Source of the DNA: Ewingella sp. CoE-038-23
GTDB lineage: Bacteria > Pseudomonadota > Gammaproteobacteria > Enterobacterales > Enterobacteriaceae
Direction: 5' to 3'
Assembly: GCF_040419245.1 (NCBI RefSeq)
Contig: NZ_JAZHOH010000001.1
Coordinates: forward strand, 1,550,001-1,614,000
Length of the DNA stretch: 64,000 nt
The notes beneath the pieces were generated by a model. It ran no database searches and was not told the DNA's origin. It was given only the letters and a program-made list of their open reading frames with translations. This document shows positions 54,698 through 64,000 of this stretch, in pieces. Position 1 is the first letter of the stretch; every line of letters begins with the position of its first letter. The translations under genes and the position numbers were made by a program.

Positions 54698-55795
54698 ATG
54701 AGTAAATTTATCTTCTCTTCACCTCGAAAATACGTACAAGGCAGTGGCGTACTGGACGAACTCGGCGGCTATCTCCCGGCGCTGGGCGGAAAATCCTTCC
54801 TGATAGCTGATGATCTGGTTTGGGGACTGATAGGCGAGCGCGTTAAAAGCTCGTTGAAGCAGGCCGAAGTCGAATTTCACTTCGAAAAATTTAATGGCGA
54901 AGCTTCGGCGAATGAAATCAGCCGGCTGACCGCCATTGCCCGTAAAGCGGGCACTCAGGTGGTGGTCGGGCTGGGCGGCGGTAAAACGCTGGACACGGTC
55001 AAAGCCATTGCCGATGAGTTAAAGCAAAACGTGGTGATTGTGCCGACGGTGGCTTCTACCGATGCGCCGTGTAGCGCACTGTCGGTGATCTACACCGATG
55101 AAGGCGTGTTCGACACCTACCGTTTCTACAATAAGAACCCTGACCTGGTGCTGGTGGATACCCAAGTTTGCGCCCAGGCCCCGGTACGCCTGTTTGCGTC
55201 GGGCATTGCCGACGGCCTGGCGACCTTCGTCGAGGCGCAGGCCGTGCTGCGCTCCCACTCGCACTCAATGGTCGGCGGCGACCCGACGATTGCCGGTATG
55301 GCGATTGCAGAAGCCTGTGAGAAGACGCTGCTGACCTACGGCTACAGCGCTTATACGGCCGTCGAGCAGAAGCTGGTCACTCCGGCAGTAGAAGCCGTGG
55401 TGGAGGCCAACACCTTGCTGTCCGGGCTTGGTTTTGAAAACGCAGGGCTGGCGGGGGCTCACGCCATTCACAACGGCTTTACCGCGGTTTCTGGCGACAT
55501 TCACCACCTGACCCACGGTGAGAAAGTGGCCTACGGTACCCTGACCCAGATGGTGCTGGAGCAGCGCCCGGATGAAGAGATTGCCCGCTATATTCGCTTC
55601 TATCGCTCCATCAACATGCCGACCACGCTCAAAGAGATGCATCTTGAGAAAGAGTCTTACGAGAATCTGGTGAAAGTCGGCAAGCTGGCAGGAGGCGAGG
55701 GCGATACCCTCGGCAACCTGAATCGTAATCTGTCGGCGGAAGATGTGGCAAACGCCATTCTGGCAGTGGACGCCTTCAGCAAAACCGTGAAATAA
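54698..55795 (+). CDS. gldA: glycerol dehydrogenase
   Basis: A 365-residue iron-type (zinc in practice) alcohol dehydrogenase that oxidises glycerol to dihydroxyacetone with NAD, and also acts on 1,2-diols and methylglyoxal. It carries the NAD-binding GLGGGKTLDTVKAIAD near 93, VPTVASTDAPCSALSVIYTDEG near 115, ASGIADGLATFVEA (metal Asp near 170) and HAIHNGF...HLTHGEKVAYGTL (metal His residues near 253 and 271). The ATG follows AAGAGG. A terminator follows; monocistronic. Confidence 0.94.
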   Translation: MSKFIFSSPRKYVQGSGVLDELGGYLPALGGKSFLIADDLVWGLIGERVKSSLKQAEVEFHFEKFNGEASANEISRLTAIARKAGTQVVVGLGGGKTLDTVKAIADELKQNVVIVPTVASTDAPCSALSVIYTDEGVFDTYRFYNKNPDLVLVDTQVCAQAPVRLFASGIADGLATFVEAQAVLRSHSHSMVGGDPTIAGMAIAEACEKTLLTYGYSAYTAVEQKLVTPAVEAVVEANTLLSGLGFENAGLAGAHAIHNGFTAVSGDIHHLTHGEKVAYGTLTQMVLEQRPDEEIARYIRFYRSINMPTTLKEMHLEKESYENLVKVGKLAGGEGDTLGNLNRNLSAEDVANAILAVDAFSKTVK

Positions 55796-55803
55796 ATCGG
55801 CTC

Positions 55804-55829
55804 ACTCCCCCTGTTCAGGGGGAGTTTTT
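55804..55829 (+). terminator. terminator between gldA and yjiN
   Basis: ACTCCCCCTG and CAGGGGGAGT hairpin around two bases, then a T-run. It reaches the yjiN stop, and it is bidirectional because the genes converge. Confidence 0.85.
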
Positions 55830-57114
55830 ACAACCTCGCCAGCACCCACGGCATCACCAGCGGCAACTGCGACAGCAGGTAAAGTATCAGCCCGATAAAG
55901 GCGCCAACCAGCGTGCCGTTGATGCGAATAAACTGTAAATCCTTGCCGATATTCAGCTCAATCTGCCGCGACATATCTCGCGCATCCCAGCTTTTCACCG
56001 TGTCACTGATATGACGAGTAAGAAACTCTGCGAAGTCAGGCGCCATGCGCGCCGCCACGGTTTCCATCTGCAGATTCAGCGAGCCGCGCAGCTTTTCATC
56101 CTGCTCCAAAGCCTGCCCCAACCACTGTCCCGACTCAGTAATTTTCAGCCGCACCCGCGAGTTCGGGCTGTCTAAATCCTCTCTGAGCCAGCCGCGCATG
56201 TCGCTCCACAGCTGCATGACGTAATCATTCAGTTTTTCGTCATTCTTCAAATACTGCTTAATCTCTTCAGCTTTTTGCGCGGCGGCGGGGTCGGTTTGCA
56301 GCGTCCAGATGAATTTCTGCACTGAACGGTCAAAGCCTTTGCGGAACGCGTGGCTCTGGTCATTGCCCATATCATCCAGTACCGAGTTGACGGCGTTCGA
56401 CACCATATCCGCGCCGTTGCGCCCCAGCCAGCCGGTAGGCAGCAGCTTGGCGGTCAGCGGGTGTTCGCGCTTCATCCAGTTGACGATTTGGGTGGAGATA
56501 AAGCTGCGGGTGCTCTCCTTGGCGAGCAGGGCTTCCAGCTGATCCATCGCCTGATCCAGCAAGGCCTGATGCCGCCCGTCTTTGGTCAGGCTCTCTAAAA
56601 TCGTCGCCACCGACTGCGATAGGTCGATTTTGTCGATCACCCGAAACAGCGCGCGTTTTATCAATTGGGCTATACGCTGGTCGTCGGTGAACTCGAGAAA
56701 ACCGCGCATCATTTTCACTAGATAATGGGCGAAACGCGGGGCGTTTTCCGGGGCATTTAGCCAGTCAGAAATCATCCGCGCCGGGTCATGCTTGCGGATC
56801 AGCTCGACAATTGAGTCCGGTGTCAAAAACTTCTCTTGCACGAAAATTGCCAGATTGTCGGCGATTTTGTCTTTATTCTTGGGAATGATCGCCGTGTGTC
56901 CGGCAATAAAAGGCACCGGCACGCGGCGAAACAGCGCCACCACGGCAAACCAGTCGGCCAGCGCGCCGACCATCGCCGCCTCGGAAATGGCCTTCAGCCC
57001 CAAGATCCAAAAATTAGGCGGCAAAAAGAGGGTGACAACAAACAGGGCGGCGGCCGTCAGCAGCAACCCCAGCGCATTACGTTTACTTCGGCGAAGTTCA
57101 TGTTCTTTATCCAT
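55828..57114 (-). CDS. yjiN: DUF445 membrane protein YjiN
   Basis: A 428-residue inner-membrane protein. An N-terminal helix pair ([51 protein letters not shown]) and a C-terminal helix ([21 protein letters not shown]) flank a large cytoplasmic coiled helical domain. It matches E. coli YjiN almost throughout. Function unknown; DUF445 proteins are thought to act at the envelope. The ATG at 57114 is the only good start. Divergent from yojI. Confidence 0.92.
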   Translation of the reverse strand: MDKEHELRRSKRNALGLLLTAAALFVVTLFLPPNFWILGLKAISEAAMVGALADWFAVVALFRRVPVPFIAGHTAIIPKNKDKIADNLAIFVQEKFLTPDSIVELIRKHDPARMISDWLNAPENAPRFAHYLVKMMRGFLEFTDDQRIAQLIKRALFRVIDKIDLSQSVATILESLTKDGRHQALLDQAMDQLEALLAKESTRSFISTQIVNWMKREHPLTAKLLPTGWLGRNGADMVSNAVNSVLDDMGNDQSHAFRKGFDRSVQKFIWTLQTDPAAAQKAEEIKQYLKNDEKLNDYVMQLWSDMRGWLREDLDSPNSRVRLKITESGQWLGQALEQDEKLRGSLNLQMETVAARMAPDFAEFLTRHISDTVKSWDARDMSRQIELNIGKDLQFIRINGTLVGAFIGLILYLLSQLPLVMPWVLARL

Positions 57115-57278
57115 TACAGAAGTTTAGGAACTGCACGCAGGGCTGTCAGCTTTTTTCTTTTTCTTCGAGGCTTGCTGGAATAATGAGAATTAATCTTGAT
57201 ATCGATTCACCGCTGATTAAACTGCCCAGCTATTCATATCTTTGCTGTATTTGTCGACTTTCTGGGAATCGAGATTTT

Positions 57279-58958
57279 ATGGAGTTGTTACGCGTAGTGT
57301 TTAAGCAGTATCGCTGGCCTTTTTTGGCAGTGATGGCCCTGAGCCTGGCCAGTGCGGCGCTAGGGATTGGCCTGATTGCCTTTATCAATCTTAAACTGAT
57401 TGAAACCACCGAAGCCTCTCTTGCCGTGCTGCCGGAATTCCTCGGTTTCTTACTGTTATTGATGGCGGTGACGCTCGGCTCCCAGCTGGCACTCACCACC
57501 CTCGGTCACCACTTTATCTATCGCCTGCGCGGGCAATTTATTAAGCGCATTCTGGATACCGACATCGAGCGCATTGAGCAGATTGGTAACGCCCAGCTGT
57601 TAGCCAGCCTGAGTAGCGATATTCGCGCCATTACGCTGGCCTTTGTACGCCTGCCGGAGCTGGTACAGGGCATTATTCTGACTCTCGGCTGCGCCGCCTA
57701 TCTGGCGTTTCTGTCGCCGAAAATGCTGCTGATTACCGTGGCGTGGCTGGTGGTGACCATTCTGGTTGGTTTCTCACTGGTGTCGCGGGTTTACCGCCAT
57801 TTGAATCACGTGCGCGAAGCGGAAGATCGCCTGCAAAAAGATTACCAGATGGTGATCGACGGCCGTAAAGAGTTGGCGCTGAATCGCGAACGCGCCCGCA
57901 AGCTGTATGACGAGGAGTATGTGCAGGACGCAACCAGCTACCGCCACCACATTGTTCGCGCCGACACTTTCCACCTCAGCGCGGTCAACTGGTCGAACAT
58001 TATGATGCTGGGCGCGATTGGGCTGGTGTTCTTTATGGCCAATACGCTGGGCTGGTCTGACACCAACGTGGCGGCGACATACTCGCTGACACTGCTGTTC
58101 CTGCGCACTCCGCTGCTACAGGCGGTTGGTGCGCTGCCGACCTTACTCAGCGCACAGGTGGCCTTCCGCAAGCTCAACGGCCTGCGCTTAACGCCTTACC
58201 AGCCTGAGTTTGCCGCCACGCCAAAAACCCAGAGCTGGCAGACGCTGGAGCTGCGTGACCTGACCTTCAACTATGGCGAGAAAGAGCAGGAGGCCGGGTT
58301 TGGCGTGGGTCCACTGAACCTGACCATTAAGCGCGGAGAGCTGGTGTTCCTGATTGGCGGCAACGGCAGCGGGAAATCGACCATGGCAATGCTGCTGACC
58401 GGGCTGTATCAGCCGCGCTCGGGGCAAATCCTGCTTGACGGTGTGCCAGTCAGTGAGCCGGAGCAATACCGCCAGCTGTTTTCCGCCGTATTTACCGATT
58501 TCCACCTGTTTGGTCGCCTGATGGCCGCTGAGGGCCAGACACCCGCTCCCGAGCTGGTGGAAGTGTGGTTGCAGCGCCTGAATATGAAAGAGAAGCTACA
58601 ATTTGACGGCGACAGAGTCACAAATTTGCAGCTGTCTCAGGGACAGCGCAAACGCGTTGCGCTGCTGCTGGCGGCCTGTGAGGGGCGCGACTTCTTGCTG
58701 CTCGACGAATGGGCGGCGGACCAAGACCCGCAGTTCCGCCGGACTTTCTATCGTGAGCTGCTGCCGTTCCTGCGCGACATGGGTAAAACCGTCCTGGCTA
58801 TTAGCCATGACGACCACTATTTTGAGCATGCCGATCGCCTGTTAGAAATGCGCGCGGGCAAATTGAGCGAATTACATGGCGAAGCCAGAGCAGACGCCAG
58901 CCGCGACGCCGTAGCGCAAATAGACCAAAAGAAGGAAATCGTTGATGAACTGGAATGA
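57279..58958 (+). CDS. yojI: YojI-like ABC exporter (microcin J25 / peptide efflux)
   Basis: A 559-residue fused membrane and ATPase exporter close to E. coli YojI, which needs TolC to expel microcin J25. Six helices (about 15-300) with [27 protein letters not shown] and [26 protein letters not shown]; the ATPase part has [23 protein letters not shown] (Walker A near 396), [32 protein letters not shown] (signature and Walker B) and ISHDDHYF (switch His). I chose the ATG at 57279 to match YojI. Its stop overlaps the next gene by 14 bp. Confidence 0.92.
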   Translation: MELLRVVFKQYRWPFLAVMALSLASAALGIGLIAFINLKLIETTEASLAVLPEFLGFLLLLMAVTLGSQLALTTLGHHFIYRLRGQFIKRILDTDIERIEQIGNAQLLASLSSDIRAITLAFVRLPELVQGIILTLGCAAYLAFLSPKMLLITVAWLVVTILVGFSLVSRVYRHLNHVREAEDRLQKDYQMVIDGRKELALNRERARKLYDEEYVQDATSYRHHIVRADTFHLSAVNWSNIMMLGAIGLVFFMANTLGWSDTNVAATYSLTLLFLRTPLLQAVGALPTLLSAQVAFRKLNGLRLTPYQPEFAATPKTQSWQTLELRDLTFNYGEKEQEAGFGVGPLNLTIKRGELVFLIGGNGSGKSTMAMLLTGLYQPRSGQILLDGVPVSEPEQYRQLFSAVFTDFHLFGRLMAAEGQTPAPELVEVWLQRLNMKEKLQFDGDRVTNLQLSQGQRKRVALLLAACEGRDFLLLDEWAADQDPQFRRTFYRELLPFLRDMGKTVLAISHDDHYFEHADRLLEMRAGKLSELHGEARADASRDAVAQIDQKKEIVDELE

Positions 58959-59763
58959 GGTGATGGTGTGGGGAGTGAGCGGGGTAGTGATTGCCGCGAT
59001 CCTCGCCATGCTGCACAAGAAAGGCAAGCTGGCTAAAACTCCCGCGGTGATCCTGTTTTTGGTGCTGGTGGTTGGCGGCAACGCCCTCTACGCGGGGCTG
59101 ATTAAACCGCGCATGCAGGCTTCCAGCCAGACGGCGGAGATTGACCATGCGCTGGCCGAACTGCCTATTTTCAAGACCATCAATGAACAAGAGCCAGAGC
59201 TGTACCAGCAGATCCGCAGTAACATTCTGCGCCTGAGGGAAGAGGGGAAAACCCAGCAAGAGGCGATTGATACCGTCAAGCCTATGGTGTCGGCCTTAAT
59301 TTCTCAGCGTATGAACACCGCCCCCGATGCCAACGTGCTGGCGGCGATGCGTGTCAGTCTGCAAGAGATGCAGGAGCTACAGGCGCGCCATGACGGCACC
59401 TGCTTTAAGTTCTTGTATCCACACATCAGCGGCGGGGTGAACACGGCGCAGGTGCTGTCGCCAGAGTTGTTCAAAAAAGACCTCGACACCATGAACGACC
59501 TGCTGCAAGCCAGCGGCCGCGGGCAGAAAACCCAGCCTACCACCCTCAGTGCCGAGAAAGCTCAGGCGCTGATGGTGCCAGTAAGGGAGAAGTTGCATCA
59601 GGATTACGGCGACCAGTTGCAGATGTTTAATGATTTAGGCGCGGCGACCGTCGACCGTGCCAAGGTGTGTGACATTTCCATCAGCCTGTACTCCAATATT
59701 TTGGCCCTGCCGCAGGCTGACGCTATCGGCCTGCTGCGCCTGATGCTGGGCAAGCAGGGGTGA
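58945..59763 (+). CDS. conserved hypothetical membrane-anchored protein
   Basis: A 272-residue protein, with two N-terminal hydrophobic segments ([18 protein letters not shown] and [22 protein letters not shown], together about residues 5-53) and a helical extramembrane domain containing two Cys ([14 protein letters not shown] and RAKVCDISI). I do not recognise the family. It overlaps the yojI gene by 14 bp and has its own AAGGAAATCGTTG leader, so translational coupling suggests an accessory or regulator role for YojI. Unproven. Confidence 0.7.
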   Translation: MNWNEVMVWGVSGVVIAAILAMLHKKGKLAKTPAVILFLVLVVGGNALYAGLIKPRMQASSQTAEIDHALAELPIFKTINEQEPELYQQIRSNILRLREEGKTQQEAIDTVKPMVSALISQRMNTAPDANVLAAMRVSLQEMQELQARHDGTCFKFLYPHISGGVNTAQVLSPELFKKDLDTMNDLLQASGRGQKTQPTTLSAEKAQALMVPVREKLHQDYGDQLQMFNDLGAATVDRAKVCDISISLYSNILALPQADAIGLLRLMLGKQG

Positions 59764-59944
59764 TCTGAACGCTCTCTGCCTCTGGCGTAGCAAACCGCTG
59801 GAGGCAGCTCTTTTTGCCATTCTGGGTGATTTTTCTTCCTTCCCGTTGCGATCCAGAAAAAACCTGATATTTTCCGCACCAATAATCGCTATTATCATCA
59901 TTCTGAAAAATAATAATTCCCCCGAGTGTCGGATAGATTCCTTT

Positions 59945-62383
59945 ATGCATAAATTCTTTAAAGCGCCCGTGGTGTGGGCACTCTTAGCCACACTGTTTAT
60001 GGCGCCAATGGCGACATGGGCTGCCACTAACAATGACTCGGCCCAGACCAACGCCCCTGCGGGCGATGCCAACGCGACTCCTGAGCCGGTAAAAATCAAC
60101 GTACCCGCCACGCTGACCGCGCTACAAAAACGCCTTGATACCACTAAACAACAAGTTTCGTCGGCGAAAACTGAAAAGAAGCTCAACGGCTTAAACGACG
60201 ATACGCTGAAGATTCTGGATGACACCGACAAGCTGATTGCGGCACTGGGGCCTATGCGTGCTCAGGTGCAGGCCCAGCTTGACGTCCTCGGCCCGGCTCC
60301 TGCGGCGGGGGCATTGCCTGAAACGGCCGAAGTGGTGCGCCAGCGCAATAAGCTTAATACCAGCAAAACTCAGCTCGATGCGCAAAATGAACAAGCCACG
60401 GCGATTCGCACCGGCGCGCAGAACCTCTCTACCCAAATTGGCGGGCTGCGACGCGACACCCTAAAAACCCAGATTGCCCTTAACTCAGGCAGTATTCTGG
60501 GCAAGAATTTCTGGATGGCGCTGTTTGAGCCGCAGGATAACGACCGCGCGCGTTTCGCTGATTTCGGTTCACAAATTAGCAGCGCCTGGGATCAGGCATG
60601 GCAGCCTGAATTCCGCGTGGGGTCGGCGCTTTACCTGCTGCTGGCATTAGCCGTTGGCCTGTTGGGGCGGCGTCTGCTGGACAAACCGTTGAACTGGATC
60701 CTCCAGCGCTGGCTGCCCGGCGGTCGTCTGCGCCGCAGCCTGCTGGCGACCATTGCGACGCTGGTGATTGTATTCACCCAATGGCTGAGCGTGAGTTTTT
60801 TCTGCCAGTTCTTCGTGCGCCTGCCGGATACCTCAGAAGCGCTGCTTGAGTTCGCTAACTCACTGATTGGCCTGACGGTCTTCTCTGCGCTGGTGGCCGG
60901 TTTAGGTTCGGCGCTGCTGTCGAACAAGCATCCTTCGTGGCGTCTGCCGGGGCTGGCGGATCCTATCGCCAAAACCTTGGCCTCCTTCCCGTTGATGCTG
61001 AGTGCCTTCATCCTGATTTTTGGCGTGGTGGAAGAGCTGAATAATCTGGTGGGGGCCAGCGTCTCTGCCACGCTATTCGGCAATGGCCTTTCTGCATTAC
61101 TGGTTGCGGTAAGCTGTCTGATTGCGCCGATGCGCGTAAACCGCGTGCGCCGCCGCCTGCTGGCACGCGGGGAGCAGCCCGAAGCCCGTTCGACGCTGGC
61201 CGGTTTGATTCACTTGGCTATCAGCATTACCGCCATTGCCATCACCGTGGCGCTGCTGATTGGTTATATCCCGCTGGCCCGCTTCCTGACCTATGAACTG
61301 GTGTGGGTGGGCTTGGTTCTGACCTGCCTGTACTTGATGATTCATCTGGTGGTGGATTTCAGCGAGAGCTTCTTCTCACCCACCACCACCAGCGGCAAGT
61401 TGCTTAAAAGCAGCTTGAGCCTCAATGAGCGCCATCTGTCGCTGGCCGCCACGCTGTTCGCCGCCGTCGGTAAGACCCTGCTGATTCTGTTCGCGGCCGT
61501 GGCGCTGCTCAATGGCACCTTCGGGACTACCACGCCGATTGAGCTGCTCAGCAAAGTGGTGGATATCTGGGGTGGAAAAGGGCTGGAAGGGATGAATATC
61601 ATTCCAGCTCACGCCGTTAACGCCTTCCTGTGTCTGGCGATTGGTCTGTATGTTCTGCGTTCGGCCAAACGCTGGCTGGATAACGACTTCCTGCCAAAAA
61701 CTGCCATGGATCGCGGCATGCGCGCCTCGCTGGTGACGCTGTTCACCAACGTCGGTTATGTGCTGATCATCCTGCTGACGCTTTCCACGCTGGGTATCGA
61801 GTGGAACCGTCTGGCATGGATTGTCAGCGCGCTGTCGGTAGGTATCGGTTTTGGCTTGCAGGAGATCGTGAAGAACTTTATTTCCGGTTTGATTTTGCTG
61901 ACCGAGCGTCCGGTGAAAGTAGGGGACTTGGTGACCATCAGCGGCGTTGAGGGGGATATTCGTCGCATCAACGTGCGCGCGACTGAGATCCAACTGAGCG
62001 ACCGTTCGACGGTGATTGTACCGAACTCACAGTTCATCTCGCAAAACGTACGTAACGCCACCATGGGCAATGCGCAGGGTGTAGCAACTATCGCACTGAC
62101 CTTCCCGCTGGACATCGACCCAGAGCAGGTGCGTTCGCTGCTGTTAGAGTGCTATGAGTTGCACGAGTCGATTCTCGAGACGCCTGCGCCTTCTGTCAGT
62201 TTCAAAGAGTTAGGCCCAAATGGCATTGTGCTGAGCGTCACCGGCTATGTCGCCAGCCCGCGCATGGTCAGCGGAACTAAGAGCGATTTGCTGTATGAGA
62301 TCCTCAAGGCACTGCGCAATGCGGATATTAGTCTGAGTCAGACGCAGACCATGGTGTTGGAGCAACCGGTCGAAAAACGGTGA
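59945..62383 (+). CDS. DUF3772/MscS-family mechanosensitive channel
   Basis: An 812-residue channel. A signal peptide (APVVWALLATLFMAPMATWA, cut near residue 25) precedes a periplasmic DUF3772 coiled region (LTALQKRLDTTKQQVSSAKTEKKLNGLNDDTLKILDD). About nine helices follow, and the MscS core: IVSALSVGIGFGLQEIVKNFISGLILLTERPVKVGDLVTISGVEGDIRRINVRATEIQLSDRSTVIVPNSQFISQNVRNAT. The pore glycine pattern (VGIGFGLQEIVKN) is normal. It probably releases osmolytes under hypo-osmotic shock; a large periplasmic sensor distinguishes it from MscS. I chose the ATG at 59945 in view of the signal peptide. Confidence 0.9.
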   Translation: MHKFFKAPVVWALLATLFMAPMATWAATNNDSAQTNAPAGDANATPEPVKINVPATLTALQKRLDTTKQQVSSAKTEKKLNGLNDDTLKILDDTDKLIAALGPMRAQVQAQLDVLGPAPAAGALPETAEVVRQRNKLNTSKTQLDAQNEQATAIRTGAQNLSTQIGGLRRDTLKTQIALNSGSILGKNFWMALFEPQDNDRARFADFGSQISSAWDQAWQPEFRVGSALYLLLALAVGLLGRRLLDKPLNWILQRWLPGGRLRRSLLATIATLVIVFTQWLSVSFFCQFFVRLPDTSEALLEFANSLIGLTVFSALVAGLGSALLSNKHPSWRLPGLADPIAKTLASFPLMLSAFILIFGVVEELNNLVGASVSATLFGNGLSALLVAVSCLIAPMRVNRVRRRLLARGEQPEARSTLAGLIHLAISITAIAITVALLIGYIPLARFLTYELVWVGLVLTCLYLMIHLVVDFSESFFSPTTTSGKLLKSSLSLNERHLSLAATLFAAVGKTLLILFAAVALLNGTFGTTTPIELLSKVVDIWGGKGLEGMNIIPAHAVNAFLCLAIGLYVLRSAKRWLDNDFLPKTAMDRGMRASLVTLFTNVGYVLIILLTLSTLGIEWNRLAWIVSALSVGIGFGLQEIVKNFISGLILLTERPVKVGDLVTISGVEGDIRRINVRATEIQLSDRSTVIVPNSQFISQNVRNATMGNAQGVATIALTFPLDIDPEQVRSLLLECYELHESILETPAPSVSFKELGPNGIVLSVTGYVASPRMVSGTKSDLLYEILKALRNADISLSQTQTMVLEQPVEKR

Positions 62384-62440
62384 TGTTTTTGCCTCGGCGG
62401 CAGGCCTGGACCTTGGGCCTGCCGCCCAAACCGGCTAACT

Positions 62441-62464
62441 TCAAATTCAAATTCAAATTCAAAA
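62441..62464. repeat. (TCAAAT)-type tandem repeat, four copies
   Basis: Four copies of a six-base unit just after the MscS-type gene. Likely slippage DNA without function. Confidence 0.85.
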
Positions 62465-62487
62465 CCGTGGGCGTCGGCCCACACCGA

Positions 62488-62517
62488 CCAAGGGAGGCGT
62501 AAACGCGCCTCCCTTGG
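62488..62517. terminator. 12-bp perfect hairpin after the channel gene
   Basis: CCAAGGGAGGCG and CGCCTCCCTTGG pair around a 6-base loop, 105 bp after the stop codon. No T-run follows, so it may instead be the outer stem of the repeat next to it. Confidence 0.55.
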
Positions 62518-63211
62518 AACCCTGCGTTTTTTATTGCTGTGAGATCGAGGCTTCGCAGGGTTGGAATGGACGTGTTCCAGCGGCCACGGTGTTCGCCGCG
62601 AAGTGCCGCCGCTTAGGCGGTTCCCTCAGTTCGGGATTACTCGGCCTCTGGCCTCGCCCTTCGGGTCGTTGCTTTGCAACGCTGTCTCGCTTCGCTCGGC
62701 TCGAGCCTTGGGTCTCGAACCACTCCCTCGGCGTCACTTCTGAACGCGGCCTACTGGCATTTACACCGAACCGTTCCATTGGGTTTTGGGTTTGTTTTAC
62801 TCCTCCCCCTGGTAAGGGGGAGGCTGGGAGGGGGTATTGCAGAAAACTCAGTGGCTTATGTGAGAAATACCCCACCCCAACCCTCCCCTAAATAGGGGAG
62901 GGAGCAGGTCAAAAACCATGAAACGGCACGGTTTAGATGCCTCAAAACCGCAGTCAAAAATGGCGCTGAGCGAATGGTTCGAGACCAAAGGCTCGAAGCC
63001 TGAAGCGAAGGCACCGCCTAAGCGGCGACATTTTGCGGTGAGGAACAGGTGTACCTGAAACACGTCCGCCCAACGAGCGAAGCGCGCAGTAAAGAGCCGG
63101 GGATTCTCAAGGGGTGCGGCGATAGGCGCCCCTTGAGGCCGGTGTGGCGGCAGCGCACGGTTTGGACCTTAAGGCCAGTTTGGGTGGCAACCCAATGTTT
63201 TAAAGCTGCCC

Positions 63212-64000
63212 TTAAAGCCAGCCCGCTTTCTTCAACCGCCAGTAAAGCAACCCACATCCCACCACGGTTATTCCCAGCGTCAGCGGATACCCCCACCAGT
63301 CTTCCAGTTCGGGCATGTTTTTGAAGTTCATGCCGTACAGGCTAAAGACCACGGTGGGAATGGCGAGGATCGCACCCCAGCCAGCGAGGCGTTGGACCAC
63401 TTCGTTTTGATGCACGGACACCAGTGCGAGGTTGACGTGCATGGCGTTGGCCAGCATCTCGCGCATGTCGTCGGTGACGGTGATCACCTGATGGGCGTGG
63501 TCCTGCACGTCACGGATATAGGCGCGCAGGCCCTTAGGGATCAGATCTTCGAAATGGTGGCTGAGCTGATTACAAATATCTTCGGCAGGGACGGCGGCGT
63601 TGCGCAGCGAGAGCAGCTCGCGGCGCAGTTTATACACGTCCTGCACTGCGTTCTGGTCAAAGTCCGACTTAAACATCTTCTGCTCAATGTGGTCGAACTG
63701 CTTGGTGTACTCGCTGACAATCGCCAAATAGTTATCCACCACCATGTCGAGCACGCAGTACAGCGCGTAGCCTGGGCCTTTGGCCAGCATGTCCGGGCAC
63801 TCTTCGGCGTGGGCGCGGATCTGCTTATAGCTCGACGACGCGCCGTGGCGCACGGTGATCAAAAAGTTTTTGCCCAGAAACAGGTGCGTTTCGCCATATT
63901 CAATCTTGCCATCGACCAACTGGGCGGTGTGAATGACGATAAACAGCGACTCGCCGTACTGCTCGATTTTCGGGCGCTGATGGGCGGTGAGGGCATCTTC
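63212..64000 (-). CDS. CorA-family divalent metal transporter (N-terminus beyond window)
   Basis: 263 codons are visible, open through the right edge (EDALTAHQRPKIEQYGESLF at the edge). The soluble part ends in the long stalk helix, then two C-terminal helices: LAGWGAILAIPTVVFSLYGMNFKNMPELEDWWGYPLTLGITVVGCGLLYWRLKKAGWL. The selectivity motif YGMNF is intact. This is the CorA/ZntB-type Mg2+, Co2+ or Zn2+ channel; which ion cannot be read from this part. It converges on the repeat region. Confidence 0.9.
   Translation of the reverse strand, partial: EDALTAHQRPKIEQYGESLFIVIHTAQLVDGKIEYGETHLFLGKNFLITVRHGASSSYKQIRAHAEECPDMLAKGPGYALYCVLDMVVDNYLAIVSEYTKQFDHIEQKMFKSDFDQNAVQDVYKLRRELLSLRNAAVPAEDICNQLSHHFEDLIPKGLRAYIRDVQDHAHQVITVTDDMREMLANAMHVNLALVSVHQNEVVQRLAGWGAILAIPTVVFSLYGMNFKNMPELEDWWGYPLTLGITVVGCGLLYWRLKKAGWL

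Larger units (their letters stand above)
62384..63211. repeat. 828-bp intergenic with a large dyad-symmetric repeat
   Basis: No believable gene. About 62570-63055 forms a long imperfect inverted repeat: CCGCCGCTTAGGCGG at 62606-62620 against CACCGCCTAAGCGGCGA near 63012-63027, CGAGCCTTGGGTCTCGAACCA near 62702-62722 against TGGTTCGAGACCAAAGGCTCG near 62974-62995, and inner GC-rich hairpins (CTCCCCCTGGTAAGGGGGAG near 62804-62823 and CCTCCCCTAAATAGGGGAGG near 62882-62901). It could be a non-autonomous mobile repeat or a processed RNA structure. Confidence 0.7.

Noticed and set aside
62441..62464. Short tandem repeat as a CRISPR or satellite
   Set aside because: Unit is six bases with no spacers; simple slippage repeat.
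62514..62891. 125-codon plus-strand and 114-codon minus-strand frames in the repeat
   Set aside because: Both run through the GC-rich dyad repeat; composition bias, not genes.

Overview
The window looks like the chromosome of a member of the Enterobacterales, probably Yersiniaceae such as Rahnella, Ewingella or Serratia relatives. The evidence is the right-hand gene set: mtfA next to an Asn tRNA, eptA, queH, a yobF/cspC-like pair, dsrB, opgD (mdoD), gldA, yjiN, yojI and a CorA-type transporter. The genus is inferred, not proven.

Positions 1 to about 28,942 are one end of an integrated element in the Asn tRNA gene. The 3' end of that tRNA (28926-28942) carries the 17-bp attachment core of the Yersinia high-pathogenicity island. 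The adjacent integrase (27500-28765) is of the HPI/ICEKp type. At the other side of the window lie conjugation genes: virB1, virB2, a VirB3-VirB4 fusion running off the left edge, a TraR-like zinc-finger protein, a DUF2857 protein and an AlpA-type regulator. I read this as an HPI/ICEKp-like integrative conjugative element. Instead of yersiniabactin genes it carries other cargo between the AlpA-type gene and the integrase.

Cargo, left to right: (a) a DJ-1/PfpI protein and an MFS exporter, divergent from a LysR regulator (6.6-9.6 kb). (b) A second LysR gene convergent with a four-gene operon of cupin, PfpI, HAD hydrolase and polysaccharide deacetylase (10.0-13.9 kb). (c) A six-gene operon at 15.2-23.7 kb: sigma-70-like gene, small HTH-like protein, ImmA/IrrE-UvrD helicase-nuclease fusion, multi-ubiquitin-like protein, E2/E1-like ThiF protein and DUF6527 protein. 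An IS3-family element (15820-17053, 3-bp target duplication) splits the sigma-like gene exactly in frame. (d) Two AT-rich glycosyltransferase genes (24.0-27.1 kb), one of them a GT25 / sulfotransferase-like / GH16 three-domain protein. Part (c), a bacterial ubiquitin-like conjugation operon joined to a helicase-nuclease and its own sigma-like factor, is the most striking system here and is plausibly defence or DNA-damage related.

From 29 kb rightward the sequence is ordinary core chromosome. It holds envelope functions (eptA with an upstream PmrA-box match, a second LpxA-like acyltransferase, opgD, an MscS-family channel), transporters (DUF969/DUF979, AI-2E family, YojI, a K+ channel, CorA), chemotaxis and c-di-GMP signalling genes, and a divergently regulated uronide-disaccharide locus (GH88, MFS, DUF2264, AraC). 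A roughly 500-bp GC-rich dyad-symmetric repeat occupies the gap before the CorA gene.
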